This document shows, one piece after another, positions 26,000 to 37,752 of a DNA stretch of 64,000 bases. Every line of letters starts with the position of its first letter. Position 1 is the stretch's first letter. The notes under the pieces are model-generated. The model ran no database searches. It was not told the DNA's origin and saw only the letters and a list, made by a program, of their open reading frames with translations. Made by a program: the position numbers and the translations under genes. Origin of the DNA: Anthostomella pinea (Eukaryota > Ascomycota > Sordariomycetes > Xylariales > Xylariaceae); contig CAUWAG010000007.1 of the NCBI GenBank assembly GCA_963556695.1, positions 2,852,001-2,916,000 of the forward strand, in the 5' to 3' direction.

Positions 26000-28057
26000 T
26001 CAACTAATGACTTGTCGTGCCCCTTCTTTCCCCAAGACTCCTCTCTCTTTCGGTTTTGGGCTGTGGCCTCTCCTCTTCCGCCCGAAAAGGCCAAAGACGC
26101 TGCTGCCACTGGAACCACCCGCTTTGTCGTCGTTCACCGTATTGGCGTCGGCCGGCAACGTGGCATCTCGCCGAGCCAAATCGGACCAGCTGCTTGTGTC
26201 GTCCAGTGTTACAGACATGCCACCAGTCGGTGACTTGACCTGCATACCCGATGATGTCGGGTTCCGCGTGTCTGATTGGTAATACGATGCAAGCCTTTGA
26301 ACCTGCCGCGGGCCGTTCTTTTTTCCCTGGCTTCCACTTTGCGGATACACCCCGTCTGTAGACGTCCCATGCACCGCCTGCGGACGTTGCGTGGACCCGT
26401 TCGTCGTTGGAGCCATGCTTACTTCGTTCGTGGTTATGGCCTGAGGTTCGTTGCTTACTTGACCAACCAGTGAATCTTCGTCACCGTTTTCGGTTTTCTG
26501 CAATGCAATTAACCTGATAAACACATGTTAGCAATCTGGGACAGTCTTTCAGGAACGTCACTGACTTCTCGTAGGTAGCCGCGGTGTAGTTAAATGGCTG
26601 AAAGTCTCGCTCGATGCTACGGTAAAGCTCTTCCTCCCGAATCTCCTTGTCGGTCGCATCGTCCTTTAACCTCTCTCTCGGCTTCTGTCTTCGAGCTCGG
26701 GCCTCCAGCGGTGCCTCTTCCAGCAAAAGCTCCTCGAGATCGTATGTAGCATCAAAGTTGGTCTTTTCGGAAGAGGGCACAAACACAGGTTCAATCTGCT
26801 TCTTCTCTAAATCGTCAAAATTCAGAGGTTCGAAGAACGGGTCGTGGATGAAGCTCTCCCAAGTACATCCCAGCCTCTGATTAGGATTCGGATTCAAGGC
26901 ATGCTCTATCGCGAACCGGCACGGGGATGAGACAGGCGGTTGTGTGACGGGGTACTTCGGGCGTGCGGCGAGGATAACGTTCGTAAGTGTCGATTCCGAA
27001 TTGCCCTCGAACGGTCGCTGGTCCCAAGTTTAGCATGTTGTCTCTGCAGCCTGGATCGATGCGGCGGCTTACCTTGTTATATATGCATTCGTAGAATAGC
27101 ACTCCTAGTGACCACCAATCGGCCTTCACGTCGTACCCCTTGCCAGCATAGACTTCGGGGGCAAGATAGGCCAGTGTCCCGGACTTGCTCGTCAGGACCT
27201 TGCCCGGTATGACATCCGACGCGACATTCTGGGCGGCACGAGTTAGCCCTGCAATGGCGTATGGGCGGCGCGGAGACTGCAACTCACGAAATCTGTCAAG
27301 TGGACGTGGCCATCAGCATCCAACAGGACATTGTCCGGCTTTACGTCCCGATGTATGATGCCTTGACCGTGGATGTATCTCAGGGCACAGCCCAATTCGG
27401 AAATCCAAAAGCGCACAGCGTCTTCGGTAAAGGTCTTTCTCGATATGTGAAACCGCAGGTCGCCTCCGCTCATCAGGTCGACAACCAAGTACCTAGTGGA
27501 GTTGCGCATATTAGACCAGCCGCCTCGTCAAAGGGAGCAGTGGGTTCGGGGCGGCATACATGTACTCGATATCTTGGAAACTATATCGCAAGTTGCAGAT
27601 GAAGGGGTGGTTCACATGCTCGAGCATGCGTCGTTCCCGTATGATATTCCGAACGCTTTCAGACCGCACGACTACGCAACCGGTCGCCAGATCAGTATAC
27701 AGCTGCAATTGATGGCTGATATCGATTGGAGAAGGAGGCAGGAGGCAGGATGCAACGAACCTTCATCTTTGCGGATGTATTTGAGGGCGAAGGACAGGCC
27801 TGTGTCTTTCCTCTCTACGATTCGAACTTTGCCAAAGGCACCTCGACCGACGACCCGTAATAAGCGGAAGTGATTGAGGTTCACTAGACGTAGTCGAAGA
27901 GGAAGGTTAGCCACCGGCGTCGGCGAGATTTGAGGTTGTTGGAGATGCTCAGGGGTGCTGGAGTGCTGGAGTGTTGGAGTGCTGTACAGGGAAATGGTCG
28001 AGTCGGAAACGTACCTTCGTCGTTGAAGTTAGTAGGCTTGCCCTGGCTGTTGCCCAT
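26000..28057 (-). CDS. YANK/STK32-like AGC serine/threonine kinase, probably N-myristoylated
   Basis: Seven exons on the minus strand: 28057-28015, 27883-27761, 27671-27560, 27492-27288, 27228-27073, 27017-26566 and 26513-26000, giving 534 aa. All introns have GT...AG ends and are 52-131 nt. The start MGNSQGK is a strong N-myristoylation signal, as in mammalian STK32. The kinase domain begins at about 20: G27xG29xxG32, catalytic K49, HRDVKPDN with D142, then D160-F161-N162 in place of DFG, and APEVY. DFN instead of DFG is also seen in STK32, which supports the assignment. After the kinase core comes the STK32-like tail ([20 protein letters not shown], then [13 protein letters not shown] and [10 protein letters not shown]). 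A 170-residue Ser/Thr/Gly-rich tail ends the protein. It should work at membranes as an AGC kinase; substrates are unknown. The first 14-codon exon was placed by joining phase to the [10 protein letters not shown] block. Confidence 0.85.
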
Positions 28058-29809
28058 TGCTACCTGTCGTTCGTCCTCGGACGGGAGAGTCTGGATGGAG
28101 GTTTCGGGACAGCGCAGTGACGACAGATGCCGGACATGGACTGGCGATGGCGATGCAGGTGCAGTAGGAGGTGCAGTTGGACCGGAGGAAGGGTTGATCG
28201 CAGGTGACAGGCGAGGCCAGAAGAGGAGACGGAGTCGAGTCGTCCCCTTTGATACCCACTTGGCACTCTGGCAATTCACCAATTCGGGCTTGCGCTTATC
28301 TCGTCTGGCGCTGGCGTGTGTTGCTCACTACTGGGGAAAGCGAAACATTGACAGAAACGGGGCTCGAGGTGAGGCACGAGGACTCAGAGCATTGAAGAGT
28401 CGAGGTTTGGACGTGGAGACACAGACACCCAGCACAGTATAGAAAAGCCTCGTTCACGGGCTTGGCTGATGCTGCTGATATTGATATGAGCTGCGGGGGA
28501 TGGAACCGAGCGGTAAGGTGTGCATTGGCCGACCCAGACTGTACAGTATGCTCAAGAGGTCGGTTGGCACCGTGAGGTAGCTACCTTAGGTTAGAGGCTA
28601 GTTCGGAACTGGGATGTGGTGGTGGGTCCTTCTGGTTCCATCTGGGTCTGGCTGATAGAGGATCGGCAACGCGGAGTCGAGTGACTTTCTTCAATTCTCT
28701 CCTTCTCGAATCTCATCATCAGCTCCTCACTCTCGATGAGAGCCCTGTATCAGACTGTCGGACTGTGCGATTTGACCGCTGTCGAGCAACGGACCAAGAA
28801 AGAAAAAACAGACCAGATGGGCAGCAACACAGCGCAGATTGGTCTCTTGATTGACCGTCCTGGAGAACATTGGGCAAGCGTGGCAAGGTACCACCATCCT
28901 GGGCATCTGTAGGTTAAGGTAGGTAACGTTAGGTAGCACACCTCGTGGCTGCCCGGCCTCCTGCCACGCAGCCCGCAGCCCACGCCACGAGGTCGAGATG
29001 CTACCGCCGTCCAATGATACTTAGCTCCTTTTGCAGTTAGTCACCCCTTTTTATTCACCATAACTCGTCGCTGTTCATTGGCCTGCTCTCAGCTTTTTCA
29101 AGCCTTTCAGGGGCTATTAGACACACAATAGAGAGTACGAATTGACGGGCCGCGATGCCTCTTATCTACGAGGGCCGCCTTGCAAGTTGCAAGATAGATG
29201 AGAGCAGTGGATCTACTACTAGTTCTGGTAAGCAGATCGGCCCCTCGAATTATTACGTAGGACTTCTCCATAGGGGTCCCCCATCTCAGTATTAAACCAA
29301 GGTACGAAGGGCAATATCAGATACACGTCGCACAGCTGATCCTGTCATTCTGACTTACACGGCTCGTGATGGAAGACCTTTTTGGCGACTTGGGCGCAAT
29401 CAGTCGTGCCATGTCTATCCAGCTACCTACCTCCCATGCAGTGGTACCGGACTATGTATGTCATTGTTACCTTATATCGAAAAGTGTGAAAGGCACCTGC
29501 CCAATGTACATACTGTCAAAAGGGCTGCAGGCTGCAGCTTTTGAAACGTAACTTATTAAGGTTGGCAACTGGAAGGACAGCCCGTGTCACAGGTAAAACC
29601 TGCATGGGTGTTCGTATCCCCCCTTCCAGTTCTTGACTTCATCAAAAACACCATACTGAACCACCGTTCGCTTCCGGAATCCGGTGAAATGGGTGACAAG
29701 CTTCCACGCGGCTAGCCTCCATCTCCCTAGGCAGACCCTGCCTTTCTCGGGAGGACGAGACTTCGCCATTCCACGCTGCAGCCGTGCCTCACGCCAATAC
29801 TCCGTACCC

Positions 29810-29828
29810 GACTGATCACTGATCAGTC
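29810..29828. repeat. Perfect 19-base palindrome
   Basis: GACTGATCA and TGATCAGTC flank a central C. It lies in the intergenic region between the kinase and nitrite reductase genes. Confidence 0.8.
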
Positions 29829-31936
29829 ATCCCCAGGCCCCGGTGAACAAACGCACGGATGCCGGTATTGGAACGTGGCCTGGACCGCCCAATCGGCAAC
29901 TCCAACCAGACTTGTCGCACCCCTGGGCCGGCCGGCCAAGTAGGCTGGCGTGGCTGGTAGGGTCTTGGGCAAATAGGAAGCCGCGGTCAAGCCCTGATCA
30001 TGAGTCGAGTCGTGGCAGTCTTGATTAGCGAATGCCCCGGCTCAGAAGATTTAACGGCTGGGTCGCCACTATCGAGTATCAGGACCTGATTTCCGCACCA
30101 TTTCAATAATGCCCTCGGCCGTGCCGGATCGCCCTGGCCAAGAGATGGGAAACGTCATTTTGCGTCGTCCAAATACTAAAAATACCCTTATTACATGATA
30201 CTGTTCCGTCAGCCTTGATTAGCCGTTACGCCGCAAACCGCCTGTCAATCAGCTCGAACAACATGGCTTTGTTGCTCAGGGGCTGCACCAATAGACACCA
30301 ACCAAACTCTGAGCTATCTCTGGACCGGCTCAGCCGAGACACCGTAGACACCATTCTGCGTCTACGTCTGCATCTGCGTCTCCGTGCTGGCATACACCGC
30401 CTCCACGAGCATCACAGCGTATCCATCGCTCAAACTCCAACTGGTCGTCGTTTCCACCATCTCTGGACAGTTGACGGTGACAGCGAAGCGACATCCTTGC
30501 TTCCCCAGGTTTCCACACATTGGTCGTTGGTTTCGCCTCTCGCCAATTTCACTATTTCGAGCTAGTTAGTAGTAAGCATTGCAGAACGGCATGCTCCGTT
30601 TCTTTCCACAACACCAACTACGGTAGGTACAAGAGCAGCAATGATCTGTTACATGCCGCCACAAAACCATGGTAAAGGGGCAAACGACTGTTGCCCCGAA
30701 AAGGCAAGTGTAGGCAATAGGGTATCTGGATATTGGGCCTAGTGGCCGTACATTGGGTGATTGGGGAACGCAGGGACTTGTTGGACGACGCTTTCGAGGC
30801 TCACCCACAAAGCACACCCGCAGGAATGCGATCCAGCCACCAGCCCTACGCAATGCGCATCTGTAGGAAGTACTTGGCATTCATTTGGTGTTAGCCCCAT
30901 CTCATTACGACGATAACACATGCTTCCAGAAGACTTCTCTCCCGCACATTGGCGCCGTAGCGAAGAACACCCTTCCCTGCTGGACGGGCTTGGCCGCGTC
31001 GCATCACTTCTAGAAGATTTCCTCTTCTGTCATGAGCCACCAGGGGCCGGCGGGGGGCCTGGAACTCGGCGCAGATCACACACGGCTGGAAATTGAAGGG
31101 AACACAGACCAGCCCTCAGCCTGTCAGGACAGCCTCGCTTCCACGTTCCACCACCATCTCGGGTCTTTTGGATGGCCTAAACGCCTCGTTGTACAGAGGA
31201 AGGCAACTCCATAGGCCACGTGCAAAGGACAGAACCCTCCGACCTGACGCAGAGCGGCTGAGGCGAGGACAAACCACCCTGCTGCGGGACGCGGCACACG
31301 ATAGATTCAGGAATCCCGTCCAATCTCCCAAAAGCATCGTTACCAAGCTGCCGGCACGACTTCGATACAAACACGTGTCTGTGCCAATCTTGATTGATGG
31401 ATCTACAGCCTTTTAATTCCAACATGACCAATCACACGTCTCGAGATGACCTCTTATCCAGCAAATCTCATTGGGAGACCGGGTTTTGACGTCGATCTTC
31501 GACACTGCTCTGCCCGCGTGCCTGCCGGGACTTCAGCTCGCAGTGAAGGGCTTTGACTGCTTCTACCACATCGGACATACCTGAGGTAGTCTATACCTCT
31601 GTTTGACGTGGGAGTGCCCAACAGCTCATCGCGGGTTGTTAATAAGTAGGCTTTCCCATTCTCAGCCTCTTCCATCCCCTCTCCAACCCTCAAAACCCGC
31701 TGGGAGTTGGTATTCCAGTCGAGAATGCTACTCAACCTCTAACCGACGGGAATAGAATCGTTCGAAAGGAGCCGCGTTGGCTCACGATGTCAGACGTTCG
31801 ACATGAGTGCAGTAAGAAACGCCTACAATTATTGCTCCTATCCTGAGGTCTGTCGGACGAGTACATCGCGAATGCAGTGTCGAATGGGACTATTGCATAT
31901 GGCGGTTATATGCCGTAAACAAGGGATGGAATACAT

Positions 31937-31944
31937 CTCCGCGG
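31937..31944 (+). promoter_or_regulatory. NirA/NIT4-type binding site candidate
   Basis: CTCCGCGG matches exactly the published CTCCGHGG consensus of the nitrate regulator NirA (NIT4 in Neurospora). It lies 660 bases upstream of the nitrite reductase ATG. A GATA-factor core (TATCTA, 32044-32049) lies between them. An 8-base match has a notable chance probability; its location is what makes it credible. Confidence 0.45.
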
Positions 31945-32603
31945 CCCAGGCTAGCACGATCTCCGTCGCGGAACAAAACCACGCTGATTGGCCGAAATCA
32001 CCATCGAGAACCCCTTATCAAGATCGACCCCGCGAGGACCCAATATCTACAACTTCGAATCAAGACACCAAACAACATCTGCCAATTCCAATGCTGCAAG
32101 ATATCAGAACAGGTACTAGCACAACATCGGAGATGCAGTATCACACCCCAAGGTCAATGGGGCCCAAGGCCAAGCGCCGCCAATGAGGTCGCCCGGTATC
32201 TGTTTCCGAACCATCTCCACGTTGTCAGTCCAATGACAGCCTCCCATTCGCAGCTGTAGTCGGCCATTCCCTCGCGTATCAATTGGCAGATACGGTAGCA
32301 CCTCCAGAGCTTGCTTCCCATGCCGGAGATGCGTATCTCCAGAGACGTCGATGGTATTACAAGGCAAACCATTGTCAACATTAAACAAGTGTCGTCGATG
32401 TCGATTGCTTTGCTTCCCTGAGCGCTGATTTCTGCTTTTCGTTCTGTCTGCTTCTTTTCTCTCTCTGTGTCGCTTCGCTCTCCTCTCCTGCTGGCGATCT
32501 TCGTCATCCTTCAAACCGCTTTGCGCAGTCGAACGCAGCACAGTTTCACGTCGCCGGCACGGCTTTCTTACGTAACTGACTCGTTTATGTGACTCTCCAT
32601 ACC

Positions 32604-35600
32604 ATGGCTGTCGGCACGAGAAAAAAGGTCGTCGTTGTCGGCCTGGGGATGGTCGGCATTGCCTTCATGTAAGCCAACTACGATTTCCAGCAAGCAATCA
32701 AGTTTTTCCCAGTCTCTAATTGCCACCCAGCGAGAAATTGTTGAAGCTGGACGCCAGAGCCCGCGAATATGATATCGTGGTTATTGGCGATGAGCCCCAC
32801 CTTGCATACAACCGCGTGGGACTGACGAGCTTCTTCAACCACCGAAAAGTCGAGAACCTCTATCTCAACCCTAAAGAATGGGTAAGTTCGTTCGGGGATT
32901 CAGGTTCTCCATAAACGTTAATAGCGAAACACAGTACGCATTACATGCTCCGGAAAGCCAACTAGGCTACCACCTCAACACCTTAGTCACAAGCATCGAC
33001 TCTGCGAACAAGACCGTTAGCTGCGGCAACGGTGATGTTGTCTCATACGACATCCTCGTCCTGGCAACCGGGTCCGATGCTGTTCTTCCACGGCATACCC
33101 CCGGCTATGATGCGAATGGGGTGTTTGTCTACCGCACAATCGACGACTTGCAGAAGCTCATCACCTTCGGAGAAGCCCACAAGGGCACCGTCGGCGCCGT
33201 CGTCGGCGGTGGCTTACTTGGTCTTGAAGCCGCGAATGCGATGATGGACCTGGAGTGTTATGACAAAATCAAGTTGATCGAAAGAAACCGATGGGTACTG
33301 AGCCGGCAGCTCGATGCCGATGCTGGCGGCCTCGTCGTTGAAAAGGTCACCGACCTAGGAGTCGACATTCTGCTCAGCAAGAGAGTTGGCAAGATAAAAG
33401 CAGACGAGGGCAACAACGTGACAGGTGTTGTCTTCGAGGATGGCGAGGAGATGGATTGTTCCACCATCTGCTTCGCCATTGGTGTCCGGCCACGAGATAG
33501 CTTGGCGAGAAACGCCGGCATCGACTGTGCGGATCGAGGCGGCGGTATCCTGGTGAACAACGACCTCAGCACGAACATCCCCGATACCTACGCCATTGGA
33601 GAGTGTGCGAGCTGGGAAAACCAGACGTTCGGTCTTATCGCTCCCGGCATCGAAATGGCCGATGTCCTGTCCTTCAACCTCACTCAAGCCAAGCTCCATC
33701 AGCCGAGAGCATTCAAGCGACCGGATCTCAGCACGAAGCTAAAGCTGTTAGGCGTCGACGTGGCCAGTTTCGGAGACTTCTTTGCCGACAGAGACGGACC
33801 CAGCTCGTTACCGGCCAAGGCGGCGCGGAAGAAGAGAGAAGATCAGAGTGTTGTCAAAACCGTCGTTAACGGCCTTCCACCGCCTCCAGTCAAAGCGTTG
33901 ACATATAAGGACCCCTTCGCGCAAGTGTACAAGAAATACCTCTTCACCACCGATGGCAAGTATCTACTTGGCGGTATGATGATTGGTGACACGAGCGATT
34001 ACATTAAGCTGGTACCCATGGTCAGGAATCAGAAAGAGCTTGATATCCCTCCAGCACAACTCATCCTCGGCGCAAAGAAAGACGGCGGTGACGAAGCAGA
34101 TGACCTCAACGATGATGTCCAGATCTGTTCTTGCCACAACGTCAGCAAGGGCGACGTTGTCAACACGGTCAAAGATGGCACTTGCAAGACCGTCGGCGAT
34201 GTCAAGGCGTGCACCAAGGCCGGCACTGGCTGTGGTGGCTGCATGCCGCTCGTGACCAGCATCTTCACCAAGACGATGACCGATATGGGCGCCGAAGTCA
34301 CCAACTACTTATGCGCCCACTTCAACTACTCTCGAGCCGACCTGTACAACATCGCCATGGTGAAGAATCTGAGGACCATGACAGACCTCATGAGAGAAGC
34401 CGGCAACGATAAAGAGTCTGAAGGCTGTGAAGCCTGCAAGCCCAATGTGGCCAGCATCTTCGCGTCGTTATGGAACAAGCACGTCATGACCAAATCCACC
34501 CACGGCCTCCAGGAGACCAACGATAAGTTCTTGGGCAACATACAACGGAATGGCACATTCTCCGTCATACCCCGCGTCTCTGCTGGTGAGATCACACCGG
34601 ACAAGTTGGTCGTCATTGGCGAAGTTGCGAAGAAGTACAATTTATACACGAAGATCACAGGTGGTCAGCGCATCGACATGTTCGGAGCCAAGAAGCAAGA
34701 CTTGCTCGATATCTGGAGAAGACTGGTCGAGGGCGGCATGGAGAGTGGACATGCATACGCCAAGTCGTTACGTACCGTCAAGAGCTGTGTCGGGACCACG
34801 TGGTGCCGCTACGGCGTTGGGGACAGTGTCGGCATGGCTGTGCGTATTGAAGAGCGGTATAAGAGCATTCGGAGCCCGCACAAGATCAAGGGTGGTGTCA
34901 GTGGCTGTGTGCGCGAGTGTGCTGAAGCTCAGAACAAGGAGTACGTCTCATCCTTTCTAGAATCATAACCAGAGAACGGTACTGACAGCATCACAGCTTT
35001 GGACTTATCGCTACAGAGAAGGGCTTCAATGTCTTCGTCGCAGGTAACGGCGGTGCCAAGCCGAAACACTCGGAGCTCCTCGCCAAAGACGTTCCACCGT
35101 CTGAGGTCATCCCCATCCTCGACCGCTATCTCATGTTCTACATCCGCACAGCCGACAAGCTGCAACGCACAGCACGATGGATCGAGAACCTACCAGGCGG
35201 ACTGAAATACCTGCAGGAAGTGATCCTGGAGGACAAGCTGGGCATCTGCGCCTCGCTCGAAGCCCAGATGCAAGAGCTCGTCGACTCCTTCTTCGACGAG
35301 TGGGCCGAGGCGATCAAGAACCCCGACATCGCAGCCAAGTTCAAGCAGTTCGCCAACACGGCCGACACGGTGGAGACGGTGGAGCCGGAAGAAGACCGCG
35401 GGCAGACGCGGCCCGCGTTCTGGCCCAAGGATTCCGCAGCCGAGGACTTCAAGGGCCTCAGGGACCGCTGGACCAGCACGACCTGGCAGCCCGTCATGGA
35501 GGCCAGCTACTTCGCCGACGCCGACAGCACACCCAACGGCGTCAGCGCGAGCATCAAGCGCGGCGACACGCAGCTCGCGCTGTGGCGCGTCCGCGGCAAG

Positions 35601-36083
35601 TACTACGCCACGCAGCAGATGTGTCCGCACAAGCGCACCTTTGCGCTCTCGGACGGCTACATCGGCACCGACGTGCCCTCCTCCGCCGAGCCCGCCACGA
35701 ACCCGAAGGAACCCTGCGGCGACGCTAAGGCGCCCTGGGTCTCGTGTCCGTTCCACAAGCGCAACTTCGACCTAGCCGACGGCGCATGCCGCAACGACGA
35801 CGCCCTGTCCATCGCCACGTTCGCGGCCGAGGAGCGCGCTGACGGGCTGGTTTATCTCAGGCTGCCGCCCGTCGACGAGCTCGACGCCGCGCTCGGCACC
35901 GCAAGGTGGAAGGTCAAGAGCGAAGACAACACAGACAGACAGTTCGACGAGCTCGATCGCAAGATTGGGTTTAAGGGCCGCCGGGCGAAGAAGCCGGGTG
36001 TGAAGCCTATGGTGGACTTGCCGATGCGGAGGCCGGTGGAGGTTTTGGCTGGGGGCGGGTGTGGGAGTGCGCCGGATTGGTAG
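32604..36083 (+). CDS. niiA: Assimilatory nitrite reductase [NAD(P)H], siroheme type
   Basis: Four exons: 32604-32668, 32731-32881, 32935-34940 and 34997-36083, giving 1102 aa, the length usual for fungal NiiA/NIT-6. It reduces nitrite to ammonium with six electrons from NAD(P)H in the cytosol. The order of domains is intact. First comes the FAD fold ([13 protein letters not shown], 9-21) and an NAD(P)H-binding [18 protein letters not shown]-like [2Fe-2S] site follows with C470, C472, C505 and C508. The siroheme/[4Fe-4S] site has C690-x5-C696 and C730-x3-C734. A C-terminal Rieske-like domain has C950-x-H952 and C991-x2-H994. No ligand is missing, so the enzyme should be functional. Nitrate reductase and a nitrate transporter, often adjacent in fungi, are absent on both sides within the window. 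A NirA-type site upstream suggests nitrate induction. Confidence 0.95.
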
Positions 36084-36455
36084 GGGGGTGGTAAGAGTGG
36101 TAGGGCGGGTTTTGTATATGACTTGGCTTGGTGAGAGATCGGAGTATGTACCTGCTTGTTCGATTTGTCGTGATTACCTCGTGGGCGTCGGTTGGTAGAG
36201 TAATATGAGGATATGATGATCGGATTCAATGCAATTAACTATACCAAATTTCACAGTCTTGTCTAATTACCATCTGGAGAACAAAAATTCATGCCTATCC
36301 TGATCTCTGAACTCAAAAGAAATACGTCACACTCTCGAGTCCACGAGGCCCTTTCCCCTCAGGTCCTGACGGCCTCCATCGTTACCTTGCTCTCCTAGGT
36401 ACGCTCCCCGACCAGAAGTCTCCGAGCCCACTTTTCGAGCAGCCCTACACGCCTA
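36084..36455. other. Intergenic region after nitrite reductase
   Basis: This 372-base stretch holds the nitrite reductase 3' UTR and ends at the TA (36454-36455) flanking the inserted transposon. Confidence 0.55.
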
Positions 36456-37750
36456 CACCCTCCAACTTTCAGCATTCACCACGCACCCATCTCTCACTGT
36501 AATAATATGAAAAAAACTGCATTGTATAAGCCATTCAATAGTGTGTGTACCAACCACCTGCTCTTTTCACTGCGGCGATTCGGTTGCCGAGAGATTCGAC
36601 AAGAACGCGTACATCCTCAGGATCGATCTCTGACCACGCCCTTTCGATTAACTGTCTGGCATATGCCTCGTGGGCAATATTAGCCTTCAAATCAGTGAAA
36701 CCAGGCTCGATTCTCCGTATCTGCTTCTTTAGAAGTGCCCAAACGTGCTCGATCGGGTTTAAATCAGGGCTGTGAGCAGGCCAGTCGATCGTCCAGATGC
36801 CGTGTTCCTCTAGCCACTCTGGAGTGCCTCCAAATCGATGGATACGAGCGTTATCTTGCATAAAAGGTTCCCCAGCCTCATAGAACGGAAGGAGCCCTTC
36901 CTTAAGGACGTCTTGATATGAAGCTGAAGATACTCCTCCGCGAGGAGCATCCTCATCGGGCTCGCAGAAGATGATTTTGCCTAGGCCACCTTCTCCGCTG
37001 CGTAACCAGATCAAGGCCCAACACATAATGGAGATACAGGGTCTCCCATGGCTCCGAGGGTTCACGAGATCCTGCCTGTAACGTTCAGAAGAGAGGCGGA
37101 TGACCCAATCGCCCGGATTATCGGATGAATTCTGGACCGTGACTTCGTCTGAGAAGAGCGTTCGCATCAGTTCCTTCAGAGCCTCCGGGGAGTCGTATTT
37201 ATTGTAAAAAGCGAACCTCTCTCGTGCATCATCTTCCGTAAGCTCGATCCGCTTCGCCGCCTTCCACTTGCGAAGCCCATGAGTGCGAAGAACGTGCTTG
37301 ATAGTGGTATGAGAGCTGAGGACCCTGCTCTCTTTCTTGAGCTCTTTGTGGGTAGCCTTGGGGTACTTTTGTGCCGTTTTAATTAACTGAGCTTTTTCGC
37401 GCTTATTTAGAGTCCTTATGGCTCTCTCTCGAGGTCAAGAGACTGTGGTGTTATGCTCTCTAGCAGTGTTGATAATGTCGGTCACGGTTTGAGGCCGATC
37501 CAGATGGAACGCGCTTGCGACATCGTCGCGCCTTGCGCCTGCCGCCCTGGCAGCCACAATAGCTGCACGAGCTTCAGAAATAAATTCCTGGTTTGGCCCG
37601 CGATTTGCGGTCAGAATTGTACCAACCTTTTGTAAATCCATCGTTTTGGTGTTGAGTAAATAAAAGGTGAAGAAGGAAGGGGGTCGCGAGCGCGTAGACG
37701 CGTTTTGAAACTAGCGTGGTGGATGCTCGGAGACTTTTGGAGGGTCAGTG
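36456..37750 (-). mobile_element. Tc1/mariner-type DNA transposon (1295 bp)
   Basis: The element is flanked by TA on both sides (36454-36455 and 37751-37752), the target duplication of this superfamily. Its ends form imperfect inverted repeats of about 28-37 bases: the left end begins CACCCTCCAA and continues to CACCACGC at about 36484, and the right end, read inward on the minus strand, begins CACTGACCCTCCAAAAG and also reaches CACCACGC. The inner portion encodes a DD34E transposase. Size and catalytic spacing resemble the Tc1-like impala class of Fusarium; direct family membership is not proven. The transposase carries one in-frame stop. Confidence 0.8.
36535..37641 (-). pseudogene. Tc1-type transposase (DD34E) with one in-frame TGA
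   Basis: The frame runs from ATG 37641 to the stop at 36535, 368 codons, interrupted by one TGA at 37437-37435. Translation continues in the same frame on both sides without loss of similarity, so this is a point change. The N-terminal part holds the helix-turn-helix DNA-binding region (ARAAGARRDDVASAFHL). The catalytic core shows the first Asp in LFSDEV, the second in MQDNARIH, and 34 residues later the Glu in SPDLNPIEHVW. The change could be CGA to TGA or TGG to TGA; the latter is the type made by repeat-induced point mutation. The C terminus ends KRAGGWYTHY. The gene is probably inactive unless the stop is read through. Confidence 0.85.
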
Positions 37751-37752
37751 TA

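Larger units (their letters stand above)
28058..32603. other. 4.5 kb intergenic region between divergent kinase and nitrite reductase genes
   Basis: No supported gene on either strand. The left part is the kinase promoter; the right part is the nitrite reductase promoter. A 19-base perfect palindrome occurs at 29810-29828. CTACC/GGTAG-rich motifs cluster at 28575-28593 and 28915-28935. Confidence 0.5.

Noticed and set aside
35190..35756. 188-codon minus-strand ORF inside the nitrite reductase gene
   Set aside because: It is a shadow of GC-rich coding sequence on the other strand; the plus-strand frame encodes the conserved reductase and Rieske-like region.
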